Assembly (NCBI RefSeq): GCF_016411825.1
Contig: NZ_JAEKMH010000004.1
Coordinates: forward strand, 1-64,000
From: Devosia sediminis
Lineage (GTDB): Bacteria; Pseudomonadota; Alphaproteobacteria; Rhizobiales; Devosiaceae
Direction of reading: 5' to 3'
DNA: 64,000 bases
The notes below the pieces were generated by a model. That model was not told the origin of the DNA, did not search any database, and saw only the letters and a program-made list of their open reading frames with translations. The translations under genes and the position numbers were made by a program. Shown piece after piece: positions 18,320 through 27,732 of this stretch (positions within the stretch are counted from its first letter, which is position 1; the number at the start of each line of letters is the position of its first letter).

Positions 18320-20173
18320 ATGCCCGTCTATCGTTCCCGCACCACCACCCATGGCCGCAACATGGCCGGCGCGCGTGGCCTCTGGCGCGCCACTGGCATG
18401 AAGGACGGCGACTTCGGCAAACCCATCATCGCGGTGGTCAATTCCTTCACCCAGTTCGTGCCCGGTCACGTGCACCTGAAGGATCTCGGCCAGCTCGTGG
18501 CCCGCGAGATCGAGGCGGCCGGTGGCGTGGCCAAGGAATTCAACACCATCGCGGTCGATGACGGCATCGCCATGGGCCATGACGGCATGCTCTATTCGCT
18601 GCCCAGCCGCGATATCATCGCGGACTCGGTGGAATACATGGTCAACGCCCATACTGCCGACGCCATGGTCTGCATTTCCAATTGCGACAAGATCACCCCC
18701 GGCATGCTCAATGCCGCCATGCGGCTCAACATTCCCGTGGTCTTCGTGTCCGGCGGGCCGATGGAAGCGGGCAAGGCCATCGTCAAGGGCAAGCTGCAGG
18801 CGCTCGACCTGGTCGACGCCATGGTGATGGCCGCCGACGACCACTATACCGACGAGGAAGTGCAGGCCGTCGAAGAAGCCGCCTGCCCCACCTGCGGCTC
18901 CTGCTCGGGTATGTTCACCGCCAATTCCATGAACTGCCTCACCGAAGCGCTGGGCCTCAGCCTGCCGGGCAATGGCTCGACCCTCGCCACCCATTCGGAC
19001 CGCAAGCGCCTGTTCCAGGAAGCCGGACACCTGATCGTCGATCTCGCCCGCCGCTATTACGAGCAGGAAGACGAAAGCGTGCTGCCGCGCTCGATTGCGA
19101 CCAAGGAGGCTTTCGAAAACGCCATGGCGCTCGATATCGCCATGGGCGGCTCGACCAACACCGTGCTCCATATCCTGGCCGCGGCCCATGAAGGCGGCGT
19201 CGATTTCACCATGGACGATATCGACGCACTGAGCCGTCGCGTCCCGGTGCTCTCAAAGGTCGCGCCGGCCAAGAACGATGTCCACATGGAAGACGTGCAT
19301 CGCGCCGGCGGCATCTTTGCCATCCTCGGCCAGCTCGATCGCGCCGGCCTCATCAACCGCAAAGAACCCACTGTCCACGCCGCGACCATGGGCGACGCCA
19401 TCGACAAGTGGGACATTTCCCGCACCAATTCGGAAGCGGTGCGCAATTTCTACTTGGCCGCGCCCGGCGGCGTGCGCACCACGGAAGCCTTCTCCCAGTC
19501 CAACCGCTGGGCCGAGCTCGATACCGACCGCACCAATGGCGCGATCCGCTCGCCGGACAATCCGTTCTCCAAGGACGGGGGCCTCGCCGTGCTCAAGGGC
19601 AATATCGCTCTCGACGGCTGCATCGTGAAGACGGCGGGCGTCGACGAATCCATCCTCAAATTCACCGGCCCGGCCCGCGTCTTCGAAAGCCAGGATTCGA
19701 CCGTCAAGGCGATCCTCTCCAACGAAATCAAGGAAGGCGATGTCATCGTCATCCGCTATGAAGGCCCCAAGGGCGGCCCCGGCATGCAGGAAATGCTCTA
19801 CCCGACGAGCTACCTGAAATCGAAGGGCCTGGGCAAAGCCTGCGCATTGCTGACCGACGGCCGCTTCTCCGGCGGCACTTCGGGTCTTTCTATCGGCCAT
19901 GCTTCGCCTGAAGCGGCCGAAGGCGGCGCCATCGGCCTTGTCCGCGAAGGCGACATCATCGAAATCGACATCCCCAACCGCACTGTGAACGTGCTGGTGA
20001 CCGATGCCGAGATGGCCACCCGCCGCGCCGAGCAGGATGCCAAGGGTTGGAAGCCCGAGCATCCGCGCAAGCGCAAGGTAACCACGGCCCTAAAGGCTTA
20101 TGCGGCACTGGTGACCTCAGCCGCCAAGGGCGCCGTGCGCGATACCGCCGCCATCGACAAGCTCTGGAACTGA
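18320..20173 (+). CDS. ilvD: Dihydroxy-acid dehydratase
   Basis: Dehydrates dihydroxy acids to the 2-oxo acids that become valine, isoleucine, leucine and pantothenate. The 617-residue protein has the iron-sulfur ligands in NCDKITPG and in [18 protein letters not shown], and the C-terminal GRFSGGTSG region. Length and both Fe-S regions match the longer, typically [4Fe-4S] enzymes. ATG follows a GAGG motif. It stands alone: no other ilv gene is in the window. Upstream short repeats could bear on its control. Confidence 0.97.
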   Translation: MPVYRSRTTTHGRNMAGARGLWRATGMKDGDFGKPIIAVVNSFTQFVPGHVHLKDLGQLVAREIEAAGGVAKEFNTIAVDDGIAMGHDGMLYSLPSRDIIADSVEYMVNAHTADAMVCISNCDKITPGMLNAAMRLNIPVVFVSGGPMEAGKAIVKGKLQALDLVDAMVMAADDHYTDEEVQAVEEAACPTCGSCSGMFTANSMNCLTEALGLSLPGNGSTLATHSDRKRLFQEAGHLIVDLARRYYEQEDESVLPRSIATKEAFENAMALDIAMGGSTNTVLHILAAAHEGGVDFTMDDIDALSRRVPVLSKVAPAKNDVHMEDVHRAGGIFAILGQLDRAGLINRKEPTVHAATMGDAIDKWDISRTNSEAVRNFYLAAPGGVRTTEAFSQSNRWAELDTDRTNGAIRSPDNPFSKDGGLAVLKGNIALDGCIVKTAGVDESILKFTGPARVFESQDSTVKAILSNEIKEGDVIVIRYEGPKGGPGMQEMLYPTSYLKSKGLGKACALLTDGRFSGGTSGLSIGHASPEAAEGGAIGLVREGDIIEIDIPNRTVNVLVTDAEMATRRAEQDAKGWKPEHPRKRKVTTALKAYAALVTSAAKGAVRDTAAIDKLWN

Positions 20174-20274
20174 GCCCGCGCCGGTCGGGTCGACGCGAAG
20201 GATAAAATTGTAGCGATATCCCGAGCCCTTCCTTCAGGGCCGGCACCTAGTGTGCCGGCAACCTGGAGACAAGA

Positions 20275-20427
20275 ATGTCGGCACTTTCCAAAAAACTTCT
20301 TCCCCTCGTCAGTGGCGGCGCCCTTGCTGGCGCTGCCTGGGTCGCCCTGAGCGGCTACCCGGCCGACATGTCACTGATCGGTACCGGCGTGGTGCTGTGC
20401 TTTGCACTCGTGCTGATCTATCGCTGA
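20275..20427 (+). CDS. Small membrane protein, 50 residues
   Basis: A short open frame with a good ribosome binding site (GGAG, six bases from ATG) and GC-rich codon use like its neighbours. The product starts MSALSKKLLPLV and has two short hydrophobic stretches (about 8-26 and 33-49) joined by a GYPAD turn, ending in a single arginine. No family is recognised. It follows ilvD by 101 bases on the same strand and could be its own unit. Confidence 0.55.
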   Translation: MSALSKKLLPLVSGGALAGAAWVALSGYPADMSLIGTGVVLCFALVLIYR

Positions 20428-20546
20428 TCGCCGGGCCGCAAACGCCAGCGGTGCTTTCATGCGACAATCGCGTGACAAGCCCCCATTGCAGTGCTAGTAC
20501 CCCGCCCAGCCAACCAGCGGCCTGCCAAGGTCTGCTGGCCTGGTCA

Positions 20547-20583
20547 GGCTCGATAGCGGGGATTCCACCCTCCCTATCGAGCC
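20547..20583. repeat. Perfect 10-bp inverted repeat
   Basis: Arms GGCTCGATAG (20547-20556) and CTATCGAGCC (20574-20583) enclose a 17-base loop, 21 bases past the stop of the leftward aldo/keto reductase gene. There is no U-run on either side, so it is not a classical terminator. It may stabilise the 3' end of that mRNA. Confidence 0.6.
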
Positions 20584-20603
20584 GACCCTAATCCCCCAAA
20601 TCG

Positions 20604-21470
20604 TCAGCGCCTGCCGATTGCGTCGAGCGCCGCAAAGTCCTCGTCGCTGAGGTCGATCGCGGCTGCGGCGACATTGTCCTCGAGATGCTTGACCTTGCCC
20701 GTCCCCGGAATGGGCAGCATGACGGGCGAACGCTTGAGGAGCCAAGCCAGCGCGATCTGGCTGCCGCTGGCGCCATGCTTGTCCATGATCGCGCGCGCCT
20801 TGTCGTGGCCCTCGACCAGGTCGCCGCCGGCCAGCGGGAACCAGGGGATGAAGCCGATGCCATTGGCTTCGCAATAATCGAGCACATCTTCGCTCTGCCG
20901 ATTGGCGAAATTGTAGAGGTTCTGCACCGTGGCGACCTTGAAGTACTTGCTGGCCTCCTTGATGTCGGCAACGCTGACCTGGGAAAGGCCGGCATGGCGG
21001 ATCAGCCCTTCCTTCTGCATGGCGGCGATGACTTCGAACTGGTCCTGGCGCGGCGTCTTGCCGTCGATGCGATGCAATTGCCAGAGATCGAGGCGTTCGA
21101 GTTTGAGCCGGCGAAGGCTGGTCATCACGCCTTGGCGCAGGAATTCGGGCCGGCCGACCTGGTGCCACTCATCGGGACCGGTGCGGGTGAGCCCGGATTT
21201 GGTGGCGACGACCGTGCCTTTGTCATAGGGCGCCAGCGCCTCGCCGATCAGCTCCTCGCTGATATAGGGGCCATAGCTTTCGGTCGTATCGATGAAATCC
21301 ACGTTGAGCCCGGGCAGGCGCTTGAGCACGGCAATGGCGTCGGCATGGCTTTCCGGTGGACCCCAGATGCCCTTGCCAGTGATGCGCATGGCACCGAAGC
21401 CGAGGCGGTTGACCTCGAGGTCGCCGCCAATGGCAAAGCGCCCCGACAGGGAGGCGTCGAGTTTGGTCAT
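20604..21470 (-). CDS. Aldo/keto reductase
   Basis: A 288-residue NADPH-dependent oxidoreductase with a TIM-barrel AKR fold. The catalytic tyrosine (ESYGPYIS), lysine (ATKSG) and histidine (QLHRID) are visible, and the C-terminal [13 protein letters not shown] segment supplies the cofactor-binding loop. The substrate is not predictable; close relatives are often annotated simply as oxidoreductases. GGAG lies eight bases before the ATG. It is the last leftward gene after the YjbR gene, separated by 33 bases, so it may be part of that operon. Confidence 0.9.
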   Translation of the reverse strand: MTKLDASLSGRFAIGGDLEVNRLGFGAMRITGKGIWGPPESHADAIAVLKRLPGLNVDFIDTTESYGPYISEELIGEALAPYDKGTVVATKSGLTRTGPDEWHQVGRPEFLRQGVMTSLRRLKLERLDLWQLHRIDGKTPRQDQFEVIAAMQKEGLIRHAGLSQVSVADIKEASKYFKVATVQNLYNFANRQSEDVLDYCEANGIGFIPWFPLAGGDLVEGHDKARAIMDKHGASGSQIALAWLLKRSPVMLPIPGTGKVKHLEDNVAAAAIDLSDEDFAALDAIGRR

Positions 21471-21503
21471 GTCAGAGTCTCCAATGGTATTGAATAAAGG
21501 GCG

Positions 21504-21857
21504 CTAGGCTATGCCCAGTTCCGTACGGAGTTTCTTGGTGAGGCCGGTAGCGATTAGCGCGTGCGAGCGGGACGCATAGGCGAAAAGATCGGCCTCGGTG
21601 AGATCGGACCCCTGGACGACACTCACCCATTGCCGCTTGGCGAAATAGGCGGCCTGCTCGACCCCGTCGAGCGCGGTCAGGATATCAAAACTGTCCTCGC
21701 CACATTTGAACACCAGGCGATGCGGCGCCGCGTCGGAGAGAAGACAGAAGACCTTGCTGCCGACCTTGGCGATATGCGCCTCCCACTGATCGACAAACGT
21801 CACGCCGGGCAGGGCGGCGAGCGCCGCATCGAAGCCTTTGCGCTCATAGAGGCTCAA
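21504..21857 (-). CDS. MmcQ/YjbR family DNA-binding protein
   Basis: A 117-residue protein of the YjbR/CyaY-like fold group. Visible features are the central KVFCLL and FKCGEDSF strands and the C-terminal RSHALIATGLTKKLRTELG helix; relatives usually have a YxLV segment followed by a Lys/Arg-rich helix. DNA binding is proposed for the family but poorly studied. The start is TTG, whose last two bases form the stop of the upstream DUF1178 gene (TTGA), which implies translational coupling. Confidence 0.82.
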   Translation of the reverse strand: MSLYERKGFDAALAALPGVTFVDQWEAHIAKVGSKVFCLLSDAAPHRLVFKCGEDSFDILTALDGVEQAAYFAKRQWVSVVQGSDLTEADLFAYASRSHALIATGLTKKLRTELGIA

Positions 21858-22276
21858 TTGTCGTCGCCCACGTCAGGCAGGGGCAGGAAATCGACGCCAT
21901 CTTCGATCAGGCCAGCCACCTCTTCATGCGTCGCCTCGCCATAGATGCCGCGCGCTTCTGTTTCCTCGAAGTGGATCTTGCGCGCTTCCTCGGCAAAGCG
22001 GGGGCCGACATTCTCGGCCTCACTCACGACCTTCTGGCGATAGAGCCGCAGCATCTCGCGGATCTTTGCCGCCTCGGGATGGGCTGCCGAAAGCGGCACG
22101 CGCCCGGTATCGGTGCGCGCCACATTGGGGGCCATCGGGGCCTTTTCGACATGCGCATCACCGCACTGGGCACAGGTGACGATGCCGCGCGCCTGCTGCT
22201 CGTCATAGGCGGCGGCGTTCTTGAACCAGGCCTCGTAGCGATGGCCGTTGGAGCACTGGAGTGCATACTGGATCAT
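21854..22276 (-). CDS. DUF1178 family protein
   Basis: A 140-residue protein with the family start MIQYALQCSNGHRYEAWF and a zinc-ribbon-like set of cysteines (C8 and the CAQCG pair). The C-terminal part is acidic. Function is unknown; a metal-binding adaptor role is plausible from the cysteines. The start overlaps the stop of the amidohydrolase gene as ATGA, and its own stop overlaps the next start as TTGA. Confidence 0.88.
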   Translation of the reverse strand: MIQYALQCSNGHRYEAWFKNAAAYDEQQARGIVTCAQCGDAHVEKAPMAPNVARTDTGRVPLSAAHPEAAKIREMLRLYRQKVVSEAENVGPRFAEEARKIHFEETEARGIYGEATHEEVAGLIEDGVDFLPLPDVGDDN

Positions 22277-23100
22277 GCCTGCGCACCCGGCAGGGCAAAG
22301 TCCCGCGCATTAGCCAGCGCCGGCACCCTGCCCCGCGCCTCGGTGACGGCGGCAGGATCGATCTCGGCGACCAGCACGCCCGGCTCATCATGATCGAGCT
22401 CGGCAATGACCTTGCCCCAGGGATCGACAACCAGCGAATGCCCATAGGTGGCGCGACCATTGGCATGGGTGCCGCCCTGTGCCGCAGCAATGACATAGGA
22501 GCCGGTTTCGATGGCGCGGGCGCGCAACAGCACATGCCAGTGCGCCTGGCCTGTGGGCACGGTGAAGGCGGCCGGCACCGCGATGAGATTGGCCCCGGCA
22601 TTGGCGAGGGCATTGTAAAGCCGTGGAAAGCGCATGTCGTAGCAGATGGAAAAGCCGAGAGTGAAGTCGCCGACCGGGGCCGTCACCGCCCGCTCGCCGC
22701 CCTTGTAGGTGGCGCTTTCGCGATAGGCGTTGAGCCCAGCGATGTCGGCGTCGAAAAGATGGATCTTGTCATAGGTCGTTACCTGCGCTCCGTCCGATCC
22801 GAACAGCACCGAGCGGTTTGCGAAGCGCCCGTCATCGAGCGGGATCGGCAGCGAGCCGATATGGACGAAGATGCCGTGCTGTTTCGCCAGTGCCCCAACC
22901 ACCGCCAGCTGCGGGTGACCCTCGAACGGCGCGGCGACGGAGCGGAGCTGGTCGCGGTTTTCCGGAAAGATCAACGTGACTTCGGGCGTCAGCGCATAGC
23001 GCGCGCCCTGCGCTGCCGCCTCGGCCAGGAGAGGCTCCAGCGCGGCAAGATTGGCGTCGGGATCGAGGCCCGATCGCATCTGAATTGCGGCGATTTTCAA
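22273..23100 (-). CDS. Carbon-nitrogen hydrolase family protein (Nit-like amidase)
   Basis: A 275-residue nitrilase-superfamily amidohydrolase of the Nit1/Nit2 branch, whose characterised members act as omega-amidases or repair deaminated glutathione. The catalytic triad is seen in TPEV (Glu), YDKIHLFD (Lys) and ICYDMRFP (Cys). The start is TTG at 23100, giving MKIAAIQMRSG; no ATG matches the family N-terminus. It begins four bases after grxC ends and overlaps DUF1178 by four bases. Pairing with a glutaredoxin is consistent with a glutathione-related repair role, an inference. Confidence 0.9.
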   Translation of the reverse strand: MKIAAIQMRSGLDPDANLAALEPLLAEAAAQGARYALTPEVTLIFPENRDQLRSVAAPFEGHPQLAVVGALAKQHGIFVHIGSLPIPLDDGRFANRSVLFGSDGAQVTTYDKIHLFDADIAGLNAYRESATYKGGERAVTAPVGDFTLGFSICYDMRFPRLYNALANAGANLIAVPAAFTVPTGQAHWHVLLRARAIETGSYVIAAAQGGTHANGRATYGHSLVVDPWGKVIAELDHDEPGVLVAEIDPAAVTEARGRVPALANARDFALPGAQA

Positions 23101-23104
23101 GGCG

Positions 23105-23359
23105 TTACCGGGCCAGCAGGGGATCGAGGCCGCCCTGGCGATCGAGCGCGGCCATGTCGTCATAGCCGCCTACATGGGTGTCGCCGACAAAGATCTGCGG
23201 CACGGTGCGGCGGCCGTGGGCGCGCTGCGTCATCTTCTCGCGCAGATCGGGGTCGAGCACGGTGATCTCGGTATAATCGACGCCCTTGTCGCTCAGCAGC
23301 GCCTTGGCGGCGTGGCAGTAGGGGCAGGTGGGCGTCGTGTAGATTTCGACCTTGGCCAT
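23105..23359 (-). CDS. grxC: Glutaredoxin 3
   Basis: An 84-residue thioredoxin-fold glutathione-disulfide oxidoreductase with the dithiol active site CPYC near residues 12-15, the cis-proline loop TVPQIF and the glutathione-binding GGYDD motif. It is cytosolic and reduces disulfides such as that of ribonucleotide reductase. It heads a compact leftward unit with the Nit-like amidase, DUF1178 and YjbR genes, and follows comF by 36 bases, so comF may drive it. Confidence 0.95.
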   Translation of the reverse strand: MAKVEIYTTPTCPYCHAAKALLSDKGVDYTEITVLDPDLREKMTQRAHGRRTVPQIFVGDTHVGGYDDMAALDRQGGLDPLLAR

Positions 23360-23395
23360 GGTGTTTTCGGCTCCGGAAATCAGGGGGTTGATCCT

Positions 23396-24193
23396 TTATA
23401 TGGGTAGATCCTCGCCGATGACAACGCGGGCAAAGGTCAGAATGTTCACCTCGCCGACGCCGGCGCGCTTGAGCACCCGCGTCACCGCCTTGACGGTGGC
23501 GCCGGTGGTATAGACGTCGTCGACGAGGACCAGGGGCCGGCCGTGGACCCGCTCGATGAACGATGGATGAACGGCAAAGGCGCCCTGCACATTGCGCAGG
23601 CGCCCATCGCCCGAAAGTCCCACCTGCTGGCGAGTATTGCGATGGCGCCGGACAAGGTGCGGATCGACCGCGAGGCCCGTGAGGCGAGCGACTTCGCGGG
23701 CCAGCAGCATGGACTGGTTGTAGCGCCGGAAACGCAGGCGGCTGGCATGGAGCGGCACCGGCACGAGGATGGGCCGTGCATCCCAGAAATCGCGGCCTGC
23801 AGCAACCATCAGCCGGGCGCAGAAGCGCGCCAGCTCCGGGCGGTCGCCATATTTGAGACGGCTGACCAGGGTACCGGCAATGTCGCCGTAGCAGACGGCG
23901 GCCCGGGCCCGCTCGAACGGAGGCGGGTCGGCCAGCGCCTCGGCCGAGTGGGCGCCCGGCCCCATATCGGCATCGAAGGGAAGTCCCAGCACCGGGCAGA
24001 GCGGCGCGGAAATCCGCCTCAGCCCGGCAAAGCATTGGGGGCACAGACCGTCGCTGGTCGTCAACGGCGCCTGGCAGGCGATGCAGGCGGGCGGATAGAG
24101 CTGATCGAGCAGCACGCGACCGATAGCGCCGAGGCCCTGCCCCAGCCGCGCCCCCAGGCCGATCTCTTTGACTTCCCCAAGCCTGCTGTTCAT
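23396..24193 (-). CDS. ComF family protein (phosphoribosyltransferase-like)
   Basis: A 265-residue protein with an N-terminal double zinc-ribbon (CIACQAPL and CPQCFAG) and a C-terminal type I phosphoribosyltransferase domain with the PRPP loop VLVDDVYTTGAT. ComF proteins take part in DNA uptake in naturally competent bacteria; in alphaproteobacteria they are widespread without proven competence. The ATG at 24193 gives a family-like length; the frame stays open far upstream but that part is antisense to the methyltransferase gene. The two genes diverge with only 45 bases between starts. Confidence 0.9.
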   Translation of the reverse strand: MNSRLGEVKEIGLGARLGQGLGAIGRVLLDQLYPPACIACQAPLTTSDGLCPQCFAGLRRISAPLCPVLGLPFDADMGPGAHSAEALADPPPFERARAAVCYGDIAGTLVSRLKYGDRPELARFCARLMVAAGRDFWDARPILVPVPLHASRLRFRRYNQSMLLAREVARLTGLAVDPHLVRRHRNTRQQVGLSGDGRLRNVQGAFAVHPSFIERVHGRPLVLVDDVYTTGATVKAVTRVLKRAGVGEVNILTFARVVIGEDLPI

Positions 24194-24238
24194 AAGGGCG
24201 ATATTGCCCCTGACGCGGCCTTGGCGAAAGCCCCTTCC

Positions 24239-25069
24239 ATGACCACCCCGCCCCGCCTCTTTGATGACGCCAAGATTGTCCGCAACCTCGCCCGGCGACC
24301 GGGTGGCGACAATTTCGTGCGCGACCTCGTGCTGGAGGACCTGGCCGATCGCCTCAGCGCCTATAAGCGCGATTTCACCCACGCCGTGCTGATCGGGCCG
24401 GACGCCGCCATCCTGCCCGCGACGTTGTTCACCGCCAACGGGCCGGTTGCTGCGCAGCGGGTGGAGGCATTCTCCGGCGCCGACTTCCCCGATCTGCCCG
24501 AGGGCGAGCAGGACCTCATCGTTAGCTTGTTGCACCTGCAGGCAGTCAATGACGTGCCCGGCCACCTGGCGCGGCTGCGGCGGCTGCTCAAGCCCGATGG
24601 CCTGCTTATGGCAGCCTTTGTCGGCGGGGAAAGTCTCACGGAACTGCGCGAAGCCTTTCTCACGGCCGATCTGCAGGTTTCCGGCGGCGCCTCGGCCCGT
24701 GTGGCGCCCATGGCGCAGGTGCGCGATGCTGGCGCCCTGCTGCAGCGCGCCGGCTTTGCACTGCCGGTTGCCGATGTCGAAACCCATCGCGTGCGCTATG
24801 GGACGCCCTTTGCGCTGATGGCCGAACTCAAGGCGCTCGGCGCCAGCAATCCACTGGCCGACCGGCCCCGGCGATTTGCCACGCGGACGCTGCTCGCGGC
24901 TGCCGCCCAGGCCTATGCGGAGCGCGACAGCGACCCCGATGGAAGGGTGCGCGCGACGCTGGAAATCATCTGGATCGCCGGCTGGGTGCCGCATGAAAGC
25001 CAGCAGAAACCACTGCGGCCCGGCAGCGCCACCGTGAGCATGAAGGATATTCTGGGAGGCAAGGCATGA
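24239..25069 (+). CDS. Methyltransferase-like protein, NDUFAF5/BioC type
   Basis: A 276-residue protein resembling the SAM-dependent methyltransferases related to BioC and the mitochondrial complex I factor NDUFAF5. Recognisable parts are the start with FDD and KIVRNLARR, the LLHLQAVNDVPGHLARLRRL region and LKPDGLLMAAFVGGESL. The usual glycine-rich SAM loop is degenerate (AVLIGPDAA in place of VLDLGCGTG), so activity is uncertain. Ribosome binding site is weak. Its stop overlaps the start of the P-loop kinase gene as ATGA. Confidence 0.83.
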   Translation: MTTPPRLFDDAKIVRNLARRPGGDNFVRDLVLEDLADRLSAYKRDFTHAVLIGPDAAILPATLFTANGPVAAQRVEAFSGADFPDLPEGEQDLIVSLLHLQAVNDVPGHLARLRRLLKPDGLLMAAFVGGESLTELREAFLTADLQVSGGASARVAPMAQVRDAGALLQRAGFALPVADVETHRVRYGTPFALMAELKALGASNPLADRPRRFATRTLLAAAAQAYAERDSDPDGRVRATLEIIWIAGWVPHESQQKPLRPGSATVSMKDILGGKA

Positions 25070-25614
25070 CGGACCTCGTCGCCGGTCAAATCCTGCTGCT
25101 GTCCGGCCATCCCGGCTCGGGTAAGACCACCACCGCCGAGGCACTGGCGCACCGGCCCGGCGTGCCCAAGGTGCACCTCCACTCCGATGATTTCTGGGGC
25201 TATATCAAGACCGGCCTCATTCAGCCCTGGCTGCCGGAATCGCACCGGCAGAACCAGATGATCATGGACATTGCGGCAGGCGTCGCGGGCACCTATGCCC
25301 GTAACGGCTATGCCGTCGTGCTCGACGGGGTCATCCGGCCCTGGACGCTGCCGCATTTCGAGGCCCTCGGCCTGGCCCTGCACTATGTGGTGCTGCGCAC
25401 ATCCGCCAATGAGGCCGTGGCCCGCTGCGTCCGACGCGGCGGCGACAGCCTCAGTGATCCGGATGTGGTGGCGTCCCTCCACGCTGAATTTTCCGATCTG
25501 GGCGAATACGAAGGTTTCGCCCTCGACGTCGGTGGGCGCGGCCGCGACGACGCGGTCGATCGGGTGCTGGAGGCCATGGCGTCAGGCGCTCACCTGCTCA
25601 CGCGGAGCGGCTAA
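25066..25614 (+). CDS. P-loop kinase-like ATPase (zeta-toxin/gluconokinase type)
   Basis: A 182-residue nucleoside-triphosphate-binding protein. The Walker A motif GHPGSGKT (about 15-22) is near the N-terminus; HSDDFWGYI looks like the substrate-binding aspartate segment of zeta-like and small-molecule kinases; VVLDG is the Walker B-like strand; RCVRRG is a lid arginine region. The phosphorylated substrate is unknown. No antitoxin gene lies beside it, so a housekeeping small-molecule kinase is likelier than a toxin. It is translationally coupled to the methyltransferase-like gene. Confidence 0.8.
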   Translation: MTDLVAGQILLLSGHPGSGKTTTAEALAHRPGVPKVHLHSDDFWGYIKTGLIQPWLPESHRQNQMIMDIAAGVAGTYARNGYAVVLDGVIRPWTLPHFEALGLALHYVVLRTSANEAVARCVRRGGDSLSDPDVVASLHAEFSDLGEYEGFALDVGGRGRDDAVDRVLEAMASGAHLLTRSG

Positions 25615-25712
25615 CCAAAAATTATCCATGTACCGCTAGGGCTGGAGCCGAGACCCCGAAGGGGCCACCGGAGGACCAATTCCAGACCGCAGAAGGCGGG
25701 CCCAGGGGTAAT

Positions 25713-27725
25713 ATGTCGCTCAAACATCTGCCGATCCTCCAGAAGTTCCTGCTGACGATCATGGTCATGGCGGTTGCCGCCGTGGTCCTCGGCGCCGTCA
25801 GCTGGCGCGAAATCACCAGCCTGCGCGATACCATGCTGACCGTCGGCGCCAAGGAAGAGGCCGCCCGCGAAGCCATGGACCTGCGCATGGACATCATCGC
25901 CATTTCGCGCATGACCTATCAGCTTGCGGCAGCACCCGAGCGCACCGAGGACTTCGTTGCCGAAGCTGCCCGCCGTACCGAGGAAATGCGCGCCCGCTTT
26001 CCCATCATCGAAGCGGCTGCCGATGCCGAGGAAATGCGCCTGCTTGGCGACGTAAAGCCGGTGCTGGACGCCTATTTCGGCAAGATCGACGCCATGCTGG
26101 CGACCACGCCGGCCGGCAACCCGGCCGCGATCGGCGCCGCGCTCGAAGAAGCGCTGGCGGCCCAGAAAGTGGTAACCGATACGGTCAAGCTCTATTCGAC
26201 CTATTCGGGTGAACTGATGGCCGGGATGCGCGAGCGCGCCGAGGCTGGCTCCAACCTTGCCCTAATCGTCGTGGTCGCCACGGCCGGCATCGGCGTTGCG
26301 CTGGGCCTCGTGCTTTCGATCCTCATCGGCCGCCGCACCATTGTCGCGCCGGTCAAGGCGCTGACCGACAAGATGGGCCACCTGGCCGAGGGCAATCTCG
26401 ACATCACCATCGAGGAAGCGACCCGTCGCGACGAAATCGGCGCCATGGGCCGGGCGGTGGAAGTGTTCCGCGAAAATGCCCGCCAGATCGCGGCGCTCAG
26501 CGCCGAGGAACAGGAGCGTGCCCGCTCGCTCGCCGACCGCGCCCAGGTCATGGACAGGCTGGCCACCGAGGTGCACACCGCAGTCGATGCGGCGGCACAC
26601 GGCGATTTTTCCTGCCAGGTCTCGACCAATTTCGGCGATGACGGCTTCAACGCCATCGCCACCAGCGTCAACGGCCTCATCGAAACCGTCGATCGCGGCC
26701 TCACGGAAAGCGGCGCGGTGCTGTCGGCCCTGGCCAAGGCGGATCTCGAACCGCGCGTCGAGGGTCACTATGAAGGCGCCTTCGCCAATCTCAAGGACGA
26801 CACCAATGCGGTGGCCGAGCGCCTAACCGAGATCGTGACGCGGCTGCGCGCCACCTCCCGCACCCTCAAGACCGCCACCGGTGAAATCCTCTCCGGGACG
26901 AACGACCTGGCCGAACGCACGACGCGGCAGGCGGCCACCATTGAGGAGACCTCGGCGGCCATGGAACAGCTCGCCGGCACGGTGCAGCAGAATGCCAAGC
27001 GCGCCGGCGACGCCAGCCAGGCGTCCGGCGCATTGACCCGCGAAGCCGAAGAGGGCGGGCTGGTCATGTCCGAGACCACCGCCGCCATGGAGCGCATTTC
27101 GGCTTCCTCGGCATCGATCTCCAACATTATCGGACTGATCGACGACATCGCCTTCCAGACCAACCTCCTGGCGCTCAACGCCTCGGTGGAAGCGGCGCGC
27201 GCCGGCGAGGCCGGCAAAGGCTTTGCTGTCGTCGCGGTGGAAGTGCGGCGCCTGGCCCAGAGCACGGCGGAAGCCTCGCGCGAGGTCAAGCACCTGGTCG
27301 AACAGAGCGCCGGCGAAGTGGCCAGCGGCTCGCGCCTCGTCGTCGACGCCGCCGAAAAGCTGAACCTCATGCTCGAAATGGCGCGCACCAGCCATGGGCT
27401 GATGGACGGAATTGCCCGCGACAGCCGCGAACAGGCTTCGGCCATCGACGAAGTGGCCGTGGCCGTGCGCCAGCTCGACGAAATGACCCAACACAATGCG
27501 GCGCTGGTCGAACAAACCAACGCGGCCATCGAGCAGACCGAAGGCCAGGCCAGTGAACTCGATGGCATGGTCGACATCTTCTGTCTCAAGGCCGGGGCGG
27601 CGGCACAGCCACAGGCAACAGTGCGCAACCAGCCGGTCGAACCACCGGTTGCCCGCCCCGCAGCCAGCCCCCGCTACCTGAGCCAGGGCGGCGCGGCGAT
27701 TTCAGCCGATTGGGACGAGTTCTGA
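25713..27725 (+). CDS. Methyl-accepting chemotaxis protein
   Basis: A 670-residue chemoreceptor. Membrane segment one spans about 12-31, followed by a four-helix-like periplasmic sensor of about 150 residues, membrane segment two at about 181-203, a HAMP domain (about 204-257), a second HAMP-like linker (about 280-340), and the cytoplasmic signalling domain (about 385-620) with the conserved hairpin tip around DIAFQTNLLALNASVEAARAG. Alanine/glutamine-rich methylation helices flank it. The C-terminus ends ADWDEF, not a CheR-docking pentapeptide. No che genes are nearby, so it is an orphan receptor. A strong terminator follows. Confidence 0.95.
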   Translation: MSLKHLPILQKFLLTIMVMAVAAVVLGAVSWREITSLRDTMLTVGAKEEAAREAMDLRMDIIAISRMTYQLAAAPERTEDFVAEAARRTEEMRARFPIIEAAADAEEMRLLGDVKPVLDAYFGKIDAMLATTPAGNPAAIGAALEEALAAQKVVTDTVKLYSTYSGELMAGMRERAEAGSNLALIVVVATAGIGVALGLVLSILIGRRTIVAPVKALTDKMGHLAEGNLDITIEEATRRDEIGAMGRAVEVFRENARQIAALSAEEQERARSLADRAQVMDRLATEVHTAVDAAAHGDFSCQVSTNFGDDGFNAIATSVNGLIETVDRGLTESGAVLSALAKADLEPRVEGHYEGAFANLKDDTNAVAERLTEIVTRLRATSRTLKTATGEILSGTNDLAERTTRQAATIEETSAAMEQLAGTVQQNAKRAGDASQASGALTREAEEGGLVMSETTAAMERISASSASISNIIGLIDDIAFQTNLLALNASVEAARAGEAGKGFAVVAVEVRRLAQSTAEASREVKHLVEQSAGEVASGSRLVVDAAEKLNLMLEMARTSHGLMDGIARDSREQASAIDEVAVAVRQLDEMTQHNAALVEQTNAAIEQTEGQASELDGMVDIFCLKAGAAAQPQATVRNQPVEPPVARPAASPRYLSQGGAAISADWDEF

Positions 27726-27732
27726 GGTTTTG

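Noticed and set aside
24194-25144. N-terminal extension of ComF to a 582-residue protein
   Set aside because: The extra part is antisense to the methyltransferase-like gene and unlike any ComF protein; the family start is at 24193.
25066-25614. Zeta-toxin-like kinase as half of a toxin-antitoxin system
   Set aside because: No small antitoxin gene is adjacent; the gene is coupled to a methyltransferase-like gene instead.
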